From Acanthaster planci (lineage: Eukaryota > Echinodermata > Asteroidea > Valvatida > Acanthasteridae), in assembly GCF_001949145.1 (NCBI RefSeq), contig NW_019091394.1, positions 1,566,464 through 1,630,463 on the forward strand: a stretch of 64,000 bases of DNA, given 5' to 3'. Positions 37,201-47,890 of this stretch are shown here, in pieces. The first letter of the stretch is position 1. Every line of letters begins with the position of its first letter. Under the pieces are notes generated by a model, which saw only the letters and a list, made by a program, of their open reading frames with translations, ran no database searches and was not told the DNA's origin. Position numbers and translations under genes: made by a program.

Positions 37201-40200
37201 TCAGGACTTCAACACCCTTTCCATCTCTTCTCGCAATCTCCCCCTCTCTCTCCCCCCCGTCTCGTCCGTCCAGGCAAGGTCATCGGCAAGAACGGCCGGG
37301 TCATCCAGGAGATCGTGGACAAGTCGGGCGTGGTGCGGGTCAAGATCAAGGGGGACAACGAACGGGACAGCTCTTCAGACAACAATTTGGTGCCCTTCAT
37401 GTTTGTGGGGACCAAGGAGAGCATCGTGAACGCCCGGGTCTTCCTTGAGTACCACCTGGCTCACCTGAAGGTAAATTGCTGGGCTAGGGCTCGGCAGTAA
37501 TGCACACAAGCTTTGGGGGAAAATTAGGCTTCTGCCCTTTCATTCCCTCTCGTCTGTAGGTTGCTCTTAACTTCGAACAAAAGGATTATTATTATTACAT
37601 GTATTATGGTTTATGTTACTGGTTTTACATGAGTATTCCTCAAGTTTTCTACCAGATCTAAGATTCATTGTATGGGTTCTCTCAGATTTAGCGAACCATT
37701 CATTAAACCTGCCCGAGTTGAATGACTTAAGGGCACCAGGGCGTGATTGGTGAACACTTGAGATGTGGTCAGTAGTTTGGTCAGTTGTGTAATTTTCATG
37801 GAACAATGAATCAGTTGTAATGTGTAAATTTTTTTAAGAGCATCTGATGGATATTATATGTGTAATGCTCATGAATATTCTCCATGAATATTCATCACCA
37901 GGACATGGAGGAGCTGCGTATCCAACGCCTCCAGATTGACCAGCAGCTGCGCAACTTCAGCGGCGGCTACCAGCCCGGGCCCTACTTCCCCCCGCCCCGG
38001 GACCGCAGCGAGCGGGGCTATGGCTCGGACTTCTCAGAAGAGGGCGGGAGTGGGCGTGGCCGGCGGGGGCGGGGCAGGGGCCGGGGTGGCTCAAGGGGGG
38101 GCAGCCGAGGCGGGCCCCGCGGGGGCCTGAACAGTTCAGGTGAGAGTGGCTCTTGTCTCTTATGTTTGATCACCCCACGCCTGTTCCATTCACAAGCTCC
38201 TCTCTCGCCGACTGTCTCACTGAGCCATTTCGACATTTCTAAAAGGCAAAGTCATTTGTGAATGGATCATGTATTCTACTTGGCCGCACTGACAAGCCCA
38301 ACCTCATGCGTTGGCATTTCTCTTCCTGAATAATTTCTGACATGCTTCAAGGTGGGCTTGCCCTGTTACAATGTCCGACATGGGGTATCTTGTGGCCGCA
38401 TCTAGAATTTACAATCCAGTGAAAAGGGATTCTGTTTCCTGCATGGGGCGTGACTCCTGAATACGCATGGTTCATGGGTGTTGAGGGCTATTTAACGACT
38501 TATCGGGGAAGATCCCAAAACTGCCGCAGTAGGACACTCACTCACATGCGCACGATCTCATTCGAGGTTTACATGTATGAAGGCAAGCCACAGCAGTCTG
38601 CGGGTCGAAGTAGGCACTAAATGCAAGCAAAAAAAAAATTTTGCGTCAATGAGGCCCCACCACAGTGGTGTCTGTCATTTCTGATTGCTGGACTCGTCTG
38701 TAGCTTAGCCAGTTGTTTATCAGCGCTTGGCAAATTCGCATTGTGAAGTTGTTCTCGGCCCGCTTGTTGAAAGCTTTCGCATGTCTAACTGTTTCTTTGT
38801 ATTTTGTCGCGGACGTTTTCTTCAGGGCGGGGCTACAGTGCGTCCGACCAGGACATGGCATCGGGCGAGGACGGGGCGCGGTCCAGCGACTGGGCGGAGC
38901 AAGTCCGACTGGACGACAAAAACCACACCTACGAACTGAGTGGGGCCTCGTCCAGAGGCGGAGCCTCGTCCAGGGGAGGGTACCCACCCAGGGGCGGGGC
39001 TTCCAACAGAGGCCGGGGGAGGTCATCCCAGGGTCGCGGCCGCGGCAGAGGGGGCTATGGTAAGGTTGTAAATCTCTTGGGCAAACAGCAATCGTTGCCA
39101 TTTTGAATTGTCATTGATGGCAAAGTCCATCAGAAGTTCAGGTTTAAGTAGATAACTTCCTGTAGACTTGAAATTCAGATCAGTCGGTCATCAGGTTACT
39201 GTTTCACGTGTTTTTTTTCCCCCAAAGTCCCCTCATTTGCTGTTGATGTAGTAGCAGTGGTCTTCATGAGATGTGGTAGTGTTCATAATCCTGGTAAGAG
39301 AGTTGTCAAGGGAATAAAGTAAAATGTACTCCCTTCAATTGTTTGGGTATGGCTTTGTACTATCGGAATACATTTAAGAAACGACTGTGTTTACAAGCGT
39401 AAACTTCAACCTTCTTTGGAATGTTAGACGGACACCGCAACAGTACACCGCCCTCGGAAACGGACGAGGACAGCTACCGGGACAACCGTCGCCGTCGAAA
39501 CGACGAGGAAGATACGCTCTTAGGGGACACAACGGTAGACGACGACACCAACAACACGGAGAAAGAAGGTATACAGAAATGGACCCCCTGAGGGCTGTAT
39601 GAGTAATTTTGGTGGTTTAGATTTGGTCTCACAGAATTTTGATCTTAACATTTTGGATTGGACAGAGCTTTAAAATGAAGGATTATCCCCCCCCCCACTT
39701 TGACGTAGGAGTGAGCTTCACTGTGTGTGAAATTTGGCAGGTTGTTGGGGATGGAGTTTTAAAGGCACACATTCTACAACTAAATTTTCTTTATTTATAT
39801 GCTCTGTCTTCAAATGGAACCTTCCATTTATTTGTACTTTTTATATTNNNNNNNNNNNNNNNNNNNNNNNNNNNNNNNNNNNNNNNNNNNNNNNNNNNNN
39901 NNNNNNNNNNNNNNNNNNNNNNNNNNNNNNNNNNNNNNNNNNNNNNNNNNNNNNNNNNNNNNNNNNNNNNNNNNNNNNNNNNNNNNNNNNNNNNNNNNNN
40001 NNNNNNNNNNNNNNNNNNNNNNNNNNNNNNNNNNNNNNNNNNNNNNNNNNNNNNNNNNNNNNNNNNNNNNNNNNNNNNNNNNNNNNNNNNNNNNNNNNNN
40101 NNNNNNNNNNNNNNNNNNNNNNNNNNNNNNNNNNNNNNNNNNNNNNNNNNNNNNNNNNNNNNNNNNNNNNNNNNNNNNNNNNNNNNNNNNNNNNNNNNNN

Positions 40201-41563
40201 NNNNNNNNNNNNNNNNNNNNNNNNNNNNNNNNNNNNNNNNNNNNNNNNNNNNNNNNNNNNNNNNNNNNNNNNNNNNNNNNNNNNNNNNNNNNNNNNNNNN
40301 NNNNNNNNNNNNNNNNNNNNNNNNNNNNNNNNNNNNNNNNNNNNNNNNNNNNNNNNNNNNNNNNNNNNNNNNNNNNNNNNNNNNNNNNNNNNNNNNNNNN
40401 NNNNNNNNNNNNNNNNNNNNNNNNNNNNNNNNNNNNNNNNNNNNNNNNNNNNNNNNNNNNNNNNNNNNNNNNNNNNNNNNNNNNNNNNNNNNNNNNNNNN
40501 NNNNNNNNNNNNNNNNNNNNNNNNNNNNNNNNNNNNNNNNNNNNNNNNNNNNNNNNNNNNNNNNNNNNNNNNNNNNNNNNNNNNNNNNNNNNNNNNNNNN
40601 NNNNNNNCCTTGAGTTTAAATGCTCTATTTTGTGACTTGTTTTAGAGAAAGAATATCGTAAACTGAAACTGGGATGAAATGACTTGTTCTCTATCTGGCG
40701 CAATTTGATGCACTGTGTTACATTGACTGGTAAAACATCCCCAACTCCATTGGGTGTTACGTTAGTTGGCCTAGTTGTTCATTCCTCGCCTTCCACCTCT
40801 GCGGTCCCCGATCGATTCCTGGCGCAGTCCAAATGTGGGTTGGGTTTTCATCCCCTGTCCAATATTGTGGGTTTTACCCAGCATATTCCTCTGAGGTTGT
40901 CCTCGCAACTCTACAGTGGAACTGCTTCTCGTTGTTTTCTCTCTACATGTTTCTTTAGGCTTGTGAATTGGGTGCTCAGAGCCGAGATGATTCTCGGTGT
41001 CGTGAATACCTCAAATACGTAATAATTGTGATAATAACAAACATATTTCCATTCACTCAGATGACGGGAGTAGACGGAACAAGCGCCGTCCCCGTAGACG
41101 CAGGAACAGAGGTCGTGGAGGTAGCGAAAACGGCAACGGGGTGCATGAGAACTACGCGGACGACACAGACACCAGCAAAGCCAGCTCCCCCATGCCCAGG
41201 CGACGTTTAGGGGGTGGTGGCAGCAGTCAGCGGGGTGCCAGCAACTCACAGGGTACCGGCGGTGCCAGGCCCCCCAGCGCGGCTGGCGACACGTTGGAGA
41301 GGCGGGAAGTCAACGGCGAGGGCAAAGCCACGGCGAGGGCTGATAACGGCGCAGCTGCCCGGCCACCTCTGTCCAACGGACCCAAGGAGCAACGGGATCC
41401 GAGGGGACCACGGAGCCGACGGCCACCTTCCAGCGGCCCGACCAAGGCAGTGAAATTGCCAAGCAATGACGCAACTCCGAATCAACCTGCGGATGCCCCT
41501 GCCAAGGCTGTCCCTCCCACTGTGACTAAGGATCCGCCCCAGCTAGTCAATGGTACAGCCTGA
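19205..41563 (+). CDS. FMR1: Fragile-X family RNA-binding protein (FMR1/FXR orthologue)
   Basis: Polysome-associated RNA-binding translational regulator, mostly cytoplasmic. Coding exons: 19205-19255, 30838-30890, 31802-31901, 32962-33033, 33645-33727, 34074-34139, 34486-34579, 35463-35759, 36596-36671, 37274-37470, 37902-38139, 38826-39059, 39428-39568, 41061-41563. All use GT-AG and all phases agree: 2205 nt, 734 aa. Domains: paired Tudor/Agenet modules (1-120; [26 protein letters not shown]); KH1 (about 228-290, loop GAHG at 240-243); KH2 (about 290-360, loop GKNG at 302-305, [14 protein letters not shown]); an NES-like helix ([15 protein letters not shown]); RGG boxes in exons 11 and 12; a basic tail ([16 protein letters not shown]) like FXR1/FXR2. 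The MEEL start has a strong Kozak context (A at -3, G at +4) and is the family start. Invertebrates usually have one such gene, so the symbol stands for the ancestral FMR1/FXR1/FXR2. Confidence 0.95.
20729..21128. mobile_element. TTAACCCTAAC-ended element, copy A (about 400 bp)
   Basis: Starts ATTAACCCTAACT and ends GGAGGGTTAA. Inside are repeated CCTCAATCCTCC-type words near both ends in opposite orientation, and a middle section shared with 31264-31709 (for example TCATTATGT-GAGGCAGTG, CAACACAAGGTC, GCATCCTT-GCAATCAGC). No coding capacity, so MITE-like. Lies in FMR1/FXR intron 1. Confidence 0.65.
21538..21694. mobile_element. TTA(A/G)CCCTAAC-ended element, copy C (157 bp)
   Basis: Starts TTAGCCCTAACAG and ends CTGTTAGGGTTAA. 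Its right half (ACAGGGCTGAGTACTACATTTTA...) is the reverse complement of the left half of the element at 58177-58490, so the two are relatives in opposite orientation. Non-coding, in FMR1/FXR intron 1. Confidence 0.6.
22150..22270. repeat. TACATG palindrome cluster
   Basis: Dense self-complementary words (ACATGTACATGTA and variants) between stretches of ordinary sequence. Similar clusters lie at 4285-4600, 25300-25500, 26585-26615 and 28140-28175. They are confined to introns and intergenic DNA here. Confidence 0.7.
27245..27457 (-). mobile_element. Non-LTR retrotransposon (LINE) 3' fragment
   Basis: A 70-residue minus-strand frame contains [17 protein letters not shown] and then, after a spacer, SKQHSRDTF. 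This resembles the APRLWNSLP...FK..LKTHLF signature at the C-terminus of many LINE ORF2 proteins. No reverse transcriptase catalytic motif is present; it is a decayed 5'-truncated copy in FMR1/FXR intron 1. Confidence 0.5.
29135..29225. repeat. Long imperfect ACATGTGGACGTACATG palindrome array
   Basis: About 90 bp made almost wholly of CCACATGTA, TACACGTACATGT and GTGGACATAC units arranged as nested inverted repeats. It is the longest such run in the window and lies in FMR1/FXR intron 1. Confidence 0.65.
29855..29925 (+). repeat. tRNA-derived SINE relic (A-box)
   Basis: GGCTGTAGCTCAGTTGATGG is nearly identical to a tRNA D-arm and Pol III A box (TAGCTCAGTTGG). The expected B box 35-45 bp downstream is not intact, so this is a relic and not a tRNA gene. 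Confidence 0.4.
31264..31709. mobile_element. TTAACCCTAAC-ended element, copy B (about 446 bp)
   Basis: Starts TTAACCCTAACTGCCCGGG and ends GTTGGGTTAA. It aligns along its length with copy A at 20729-21128. It also carries an internal direct duplication of about 45 bp (ATTTCTTGAATATTGTGTATTC occurs twice, 31378-31445). Lies in FMR1/FXR intron 2, just upstream of exon 3. Confidence 0.65.
32142..32752. mobile_element. TTAACCTAACTGCCC-ended element with internal repeats (about 611 bp)
   Basis: Starts TTAACCTAACTGCCC and ends GTTGGGGTTAA. The inside has several diverged copies of a unit like CAGTACCCAATCACACAAACTCCAACACC, one of them inverted (GTTTGATTGGGTAC near 32317). Non-coding, in FMR1/FXR intron 3. 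Confidence 0.55.
33105..33182 (+). other. G-run cluster in FMR1/FXR intron 4 (quadruplex-prone)
   Basis: Runs of 3-8 G recur about every 5-15 bases on the sense strand (GGTGGGGAGGGG, GAGGG, TGGGGGGGGTGGGG, GGGAGGG). Such sequence can form a G-quadruplex in DNA or pre-mRNA. This is a prediction from base pattern only. Confidence 0.45.
35013..35320. mobile_element. TTAACCCTGCCAGACGCA-ended element (about 308 bp)
   Basis: The left end TTAACCCTGCCAGACGCA pairs with the inner right sequence TGATGCGTCAGGCAGGGTTT. The outer right end is GGAGGGTTAAGGTTAA. The right end text (CAGGCAGGGTTTCTAGCC...) recurs at 61896-61941 in DAW1 intron 1. Non-coding, in FMR1/FXR intron 7. Confidence 0.55.
36870..37119. 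mobile_element. TTAGCCCTAACCC-ended element (about 250 bp)
   Basis: Starts TTAGCCCTAACCC and ends GGGTTTAGGGCTGA. Inside it shares GCCAGACG and similar words with the element at 35013-35320. Non-coding, in FMR1/FXR intron 9. Confidence 0.5.
38042..38127 (+). other. FMR1: G-rich RGG-coding segment of FMR1/FXR exon 11 (possible G-quadruplex)
   Basis: About 85 bp with closely spaced runs of 3-7 G on the sense strand, coding for [17 protein letters not shown]. In mammalian FMR1 the RGG-coding part of the mRNA forms a G-quadruplex bound by FMRP itself. The same arrangement is visible here; whether it folds and is bound is inference. Confidence 0.55.
39848..40607. other. Assembly gap in FMR1/FXR intron 13
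   Basis: 760 Ns between exon 13 and exon 14. The reading phase of exon 13 (ends with one extra base) fits exon 14 directly, so no exon has to be missing, but an optional cassette exon could be hidden. Confidence 0.9.
40757..40930 (+). repeat. tRNA-derived SINE candidate in FMR1/FXR intron 13
   Basis: An A-box-like TGGCCTAGTTG (40767-40777) is followed 43 bases later by a perfect B-box match, GATCGATTC (40810-40818). Then comes a tail (AATGTGGGTTGGGTTTTCAT...GTGGGTTTTACC) of a kind common in dispersed SINEs of marine invertebrates. The spacing fits an internal Pol III promoter. The family name was not determined. Confidence 0.5.
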
Positions 41564-42713
41564 ATCCTTTTTGTGTGTCCTGTGAGTTCATTCAAGGTAC
41601 AGTGGCCCATACCAGTTTTACAGGTACCAATGAAAAGGGGGTACGCCACATAACTTAAGAGAGTGTGTTGTTAATTAGTGTGTGTTTAAAACTTTCTATT
41701 AAAAGGAATGATTGAAGAAAGACAAACAAAGCCTGCCTTAAACATACTGGCCAAAATATTTAAATTGTTCCTAGTGGGAAGCATGAACTGAACAGTGCCG
41801 TAATTGTTTTGAAGTTTCACTTAAGTACAAACGATATAAAAGGCATATAGAGAACCGATTGTAATGAAACTTAGCCTACGGACATCTGATTATTTAATTA
41901 CTACTTCTAGCATGTTAAACTCCCAGTTTTGCGTTGTTACTTCTTTTCAATAAAAAGTAAAACAAAAAGAGAGATTAAAAAAAAATTAAGCAAACGGTTT
42001 GTAGCCTAGTCCTCTTGTTCACCAAAGATTATCCCTTTTTTTCATATTTATTCATTGATTCAAAAGTCATGTACTGTACGTTGCATGCCGGTAGTTGGCA
42101 CTTAGAAATAGGCTCCATTTGTTTGCGTAGACTAAAGAGAGTGCAATACGTTAAGTACGATGAGGTTTTCTGACACGATTTCTTCGTATGTTTTCCAACA
42201 ATGGGTCACACTGTGTTAGCTTAAAAAAAAAACCGCGGACAGGTTTGGAAAGGTTGCATTAAATAAGTCACGTTTAAGTGATCTTTTTTTAACAGCGAGA
42301 GACCTTTTTTTTCTCGTTTTGTTCAAGATTATGATACAGGTTAGAAGAAATTGATATGTTAGCTACCTTCCTTGTCTGCAGAAAGTAGCCAAAGGGAGCT
42401 CTTGGATTCTTGTGGTTTCGGAAAACTTCAAGGAAAAGAAGGAAAAAATAAACATTGAAGCTCCCCGAGAATGGAAGAGAAAAATTTAAAACGTTAGAAT
42501 GCTTCAGTGATGTTAAAGACTGTTAGCCATTGAAAGCTTCGCTTGTACAAATGCTGTAGCTTTTTGACACTAAAAGTTGGCATATTAAACACCAAAAGTA
42601 AAAAAAAAAAAAGTGTAAAAATCTAACAAAAATTGAAAAATATCAGATAATTTCATAGTACCCAGATTACTTTTCAAACTGTAATATGCACTCGTCTTGA
42701 AAGAAAAGACATC

Positions 42714-42938
42714 TTAACCCTAACCCCCCCAAGGGTTGTTGGCCCTGACCTTCCCCATTCACACAAAGTTAAACACCCATATGGGACTTTGTGCACAGAG
42801 GCTGTTGGACTTTGTTTTTCTGAGGTATGCTAAACCCAATGCAAAAGCCAGCTGTTAGGGGCCGACCAGACCTATCCCCACAGAATGATACACTTTACTA
42901 CTGGTTAATTCCATGTGGTTGGGGAAGGTTAGGGTTAA
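42714..42938. mobile_element. TTAACCCTAACCC-ended element (225 bp)
   Basis: Starts TTAACCCTAACCCCCCC and ends GGAAGGTTAGGGTTAA. The internal CCCCATTCACACAAAGTTAAACACC resembles the unit in the element at 32142-32752. It may be transcribed as part of the FMR1/FXR 3'UTR. Confidence 0.6.
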
Positions 42939-45900
42939 AAGGTTGATAGCTCCAACTAAGTCCATCTCAAGAATTGTATGTAAAAAAAGGAATGTTTCTG
43001 TACATGTGTAACCTCGTGAGTGTGAAGTGCTCTTAAAAAAACCTGAAAGCTTGGATGGTATTTATCAAAAGCCTCCCTGCCTGAATTTGTAATGAAAAGA
43101 ATTCAGTGAAAAGCACATCCGGTGAAACTTGCATTTACGAGTAGATTTCTCGTCGCTTATTTTTGTGCTGTTTGTTCTGTTTATAATGAACCGCAATGCT
43201 ATTGTGTTATAAGATGAGGCGCGTACACGTACATGGACAAGTATACGTGTAACTCCTTCAAAACAAAGGCAAAGAAATCAACGGTATCAAATAAGACGAA
43301 TGCACTTCAGAAAAAAAAAAATGCAAGCTTGTTTCTCCCAAACGTATCCAAGCAAAAACCCTGTCAGTTCACTTTTAGGCTTGACTTTCTTTTCGTCTTG
43401 TTTTTTGTGTTTTCTTTGTTGAGTGTTCTTAAAAGTAATAACTATTTATCTGGAGTATAAACAGAAACAAAACTTGCAATTTAAACCAAAAAAATATTTG
43501 TGTGTGTACAGTTGTATATAGTCTGCAACGGGGCTTCTGTCAAATTACCTTAAGATTTAACTATGCAAGCATTTTTCAGCCTTCTTCCCCTCTCCCCAGT
43601 CGAGTTTAAAATGGAAAAAAAAAACAGTTTGACAAAAAAGTAGCAATCAACGAGGAAAAACAATTGCTTTCGGTTGTTAGTTGTAGGCGTGGTAGGCGTG
43701 TTCTGGCTAGAGTAGTGAAGGCAAAAAGTCATCGTAGAAACATATATAGCTAGCTGGAAGAAGATAGAGGTGCAGTTCCAGTTGGAAACCCCCCCCCCCN
43801 CCCCCCCCCCCCCACTCCTTTCCGTTTGCTCCGCCCCCCTTTTTGGATGGAGGTGGCCAGAAGTTGTACGAATGTCTTAGTGAATTTTCTAGACTGTACC
43901 GAGAATTACATGTACAGATGTGGACGTGCCCTGAATCCAGACTAAACCTAAGTGCTCCAAAAAAAATCTGTTGCCCACATTTGCATGAGTTTGAGGGACG
44001 TAGAGCGTACATTGTAGCCACTTGTTTATATACAGAGGGCCTGATGTCCGGGCATATTTGTGACAGGCATAAACAGTGCCGTTGGTTTCACTGCAAGTTA
44101 GTGGAGTTTCAGTATATTAAGGGAAGATTTGAAACGCTCATTAATAGAGCATTGAAGAATTTTATCAGTGTCTCAATATTCCCCCTTCCCATCCCCACCC
44201 CCAAAGGGGGAAAAAAACTGTGCTGGAATCGTGTTTTAAGACACCAACTGTGTGGCATTTAATATAAATTACCTCTTATCAAAGACAACTGATTCTTAAA
44301 GAAACTTTGCCCGGAAAGAGTAAATTGAGAGGTGCTTAGCCTATGCTGTGACATCATCCCACAGGAGAGCCAAAGACTGGATTTCAATTGTGAAATTGGA
44401 GAAACTTTTAACAACAGTCCTATGTTCGTAGTACTCACGTATACACATGTACTTCCCGCGTCACCGAACTGGAGTTGGGATAGCATTGGTTTAATGTGGT
44501 GTTCGCAATCCTCACTTATCAGTACTTTCACTAGGACGTTAAAATGGAACAGATGGACAGGCCAGAATCTGTCTGAATAAACTTTTGCAATTGAAGAGTT
44601 GCACCACTCTCTGATCAGAGCATCTCTATTTTGCATGGCAGGGGTTTTTTTTTTTTGAGGCCCGATAACTGAAAGTGAAGATTTGAGCTGCATCATAGTC
44701 TCGATTGATTTTCACTTCACTGTCAACAAAATTGGAAAAAAAAACCCAGCCTACTTCGAACTCTCTAAAAAGGGAAATGATTATACAGCAAGAGTTTAAC
44801 ATGTATCAGTACATAATGAGGAACTGCTGCTGATGAATATTCAGCATGTTCGTGTCTACTTTTGATAACTTTTTAGTTTGTGTGGGCATCCGGGGGTACC
44901 GGTTGCATTCTCCCCTTTGTACAAATTCCAACGACAGGTGGTACTATTTATGATAAAATATCCACTGCCTGTATTCGTCATCAACACAATAAATAAGTCC
45001 TAAACCACAGTCAGGTAGTGTACCGGAATTGCGAGACTTAAATAACCCTCCTTTGCTGTAACCCTCAAAAAGTCAAAAATTCCTTCCACTTGATTTCCCC
45101 CTGTACACAGACACATATGGGAAATTTGACTGGTTTTTGACTGATAGGACAACTGGTTCAAGAATGTATCTTTGCATAGGAGGGTTTTAAATAGGGAAAT
45201 CGGGGTATTTAATTATCCATGTACATGTTGATTAGTTATTCAAAATTGACCTTTATTTTCCCACGTGAGAGTTTGTCCTCAGAAAAAAATTTCTGTAAAT
45301 GTTACATATGTGTTTTCCCTTCTGTTTTTTTTCCAAGCTGTAAGATAACCTGAATGTTAGTGTAAATACGTAAAAAAAGAAAAAGTGGAACACTAATTTG
45401 TGTAACATAGATTTTGTTTTGTTTTTGGGGGGGCTTGTCTGTCGCATAGTCAATGAACATAATTCAGCACCCGGTTTGATAGCATGCCAAGTTGTATTCA
45501 GCATCTGTATATAGAAAACAGAATTCAAAGCAATATTTTGTTGTCGGTTTAGGAGGTGATTGTTACCGTGGTATCAGATGATTGCCATTTTTGTTTTTTG
45601 GTTAATTAGACTGAATTTTCCGAATTCCTCATTTAGAAGGTACTGTAGTGATACTTGCTCCCAGAAGACCCCAAGGGTGAACGTGGCTCTGTCAAAATGA
45701 GGAATCAAGTAATTTGGGCTGTCTGAGAATTTTGCATTTTTATAGTCTGTTAATTCAGTTGAGGGTGTTGACTTCAGCAGTTTTCATGTCTTGTAACCTG
45801 TACAAGTGTCCTTTTGTAATAAATTCCCTTGGATGTGTTCATCATGATTAGCATAGCACTACTGCCTAATTGTTGTATGATGGAATGTCTTGTCTCTTTG

Positions 45901-47890
45901 TGGTTTTTAGAAAAAAAATTTCTAATTTTTTTTTTTACTGGGATTGCTGAATTATGCAATCTTAGGATGCAGTTAGGTGTAATTTGCAGTGGAACCGAAG
46001 TACACACATACAATCAGTTGATAGAAATACCAGTTATTTGCCAAGTGCACATAGGTCTATTTTTCGGAACAGTGGAGAGCTTATTTATGCAATGCAGATG
46101 CTCTCAACTGCATGGCCTCCTGACTTATTCCTCATTTTGATAGAGTGGGTGTGACATTCTCCAATACAGGGCTCCTCCCATTGGGCCCGGCTTCCTGTTG
46201 CAAGCGAGCAAAATTATATATTGTTTGAACACAAAAGCAGCCTCTGTACGAGTAGACATTGGGCTTTGGTGTATGATTCAGCAGCGTGGGACTGACACAG
46301 AGGCATTGGACAGACTTTGGGACTCTCCAGGGAGCCGATGCTGCCTCAGGAATGCTTTACAGGCGTGACCAGCGGGGGTGGTAATCTGATTGTGTTGGCC
46401 TCGTGTACATAGATGCGATTACAAAATTGTACTTAAAAGAGTTGTCGTTTCAGTCTTGATAGTGAAGAATGCACTTGTTGCTCTACTATGGTGTCCGATT
46501 CTGGCCAATTTTTTTTTCGTTGGGTTTACATTTGGTTGGGATACAGAGAGGTATAAAAATGCTTGTAAGCCCGACTTGTAACCCCGTCAGTAATAATTTC
46601 TAGGACTGGCTGCCTCATTTTTTCCCTCATTTATGACTGTTGAAAACTAAATTGTACATTACGCCCTAAGCTACGGTACCTTTTGGGTAGTGTTTTTTTT
46701 AGTTTTAAAGTGTTTTGAGATGTTGCCGTTATTGTAAATTTAAAAAAGTACTTGCTGCACGTTTGTGGCAGTTAGGAGACTCAGTACAATTGCTGCATGT
46801 CGAGGTGTTTTTTTCCCCCCCAGATACCAATTCTTTCAGGGTACAATGGAATTGGTAAGTCTTGACTTGAATTCGGTGAAACAACGAAAAAAAAGGGTTT
46901 AACGTAGCTGTATTATTTTATTTCCTTGAGGTTACCCAACACTTGTGCAAAAAATGTGTTTTTATAAGGACAAAATGACTATCTCTCGCTGTCTTTTGAT
47001 TTTGTTTCTGATTGTTAGGAACCTAGAGCAGATAAGAACTTACCTTGTTCCCTGTCGATGGAATATCATTATTTTTCATTAGCAGTTTGACTTCGAATTA
47101 AAACAAAAATGGGCAAGAGAGAAAGTGTGCTTGGAATTTTGCTGCATTTATTGGAATTTTGGAGTGTAATAAAATTCGGAAACTAAAATTTAAATTTATC
47201 AAGGTCACTAAACAATTTTATGTCAACTTTAAAGGGCCAAATTTTTTTTCTGTCAATTGAACAAACACAATATGCAAAATTTAAGTTAGATGAAAAAAAA
47301 AGAACACACAAATTCAAGACTATAAACCTTCACTTCCCAAAATTCAACTGATCTGAGTACCCGTCACTGTTAATAAATGATGCTTTTAAAGCAAAAGGTC
47401 ACCATAAGAAACATGCTGGTAATACATTACAATAGACACCCGGATTATGTGCCACCTTCATCGCCACAATTACATGGCATTGGTACTAAATAGGAATTAA
47501 GGGAATTCGGACAAGCTGACTTGAGTGTGCGCATGCGAGGTCAGTATTCAGGAGGCACTGTTTATCTTTTTAAATTCATTTTGCCTGTTCCAAACATTTT
47601 GCCTGTTCCAAAAGAACCATTTTGAAAGGCTATTTAATTTCAAGGCCCAAATTTGTAGCCTTGAAGTGTGTTTTACTGTAAAGTGAAAAAGGGTCACTTT
47701 AAGGCCCCCCCAAAGTCTCCGGTTTCTGGTCAGCATGTGTGTTGCCATAGACCTGCTTGGCAGCAAACTAAAAAGGTTTTTTAATTGGTATAATACGTTG
47801 TCTAAAGGCTGCCAAACTTGCTTGAATCCCGCTCCTGCATAATTTGAACGTGTTTTAGATGAGGTACGGTTGAGTAATAGGTACAGTAAA

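Noticed and set aside
37083-37448. 121-codon plus-strand frame over FMR1/FXR exon 10
   Set aside because: A shadow frame; the KH2 sequence is in the frame that joins exons 9 and 11.
39639-40703. Long open frames across the second gap
   Set aside because: Open only because of 760 Ns. The flanks are intron sequence of FMR1/FXR.
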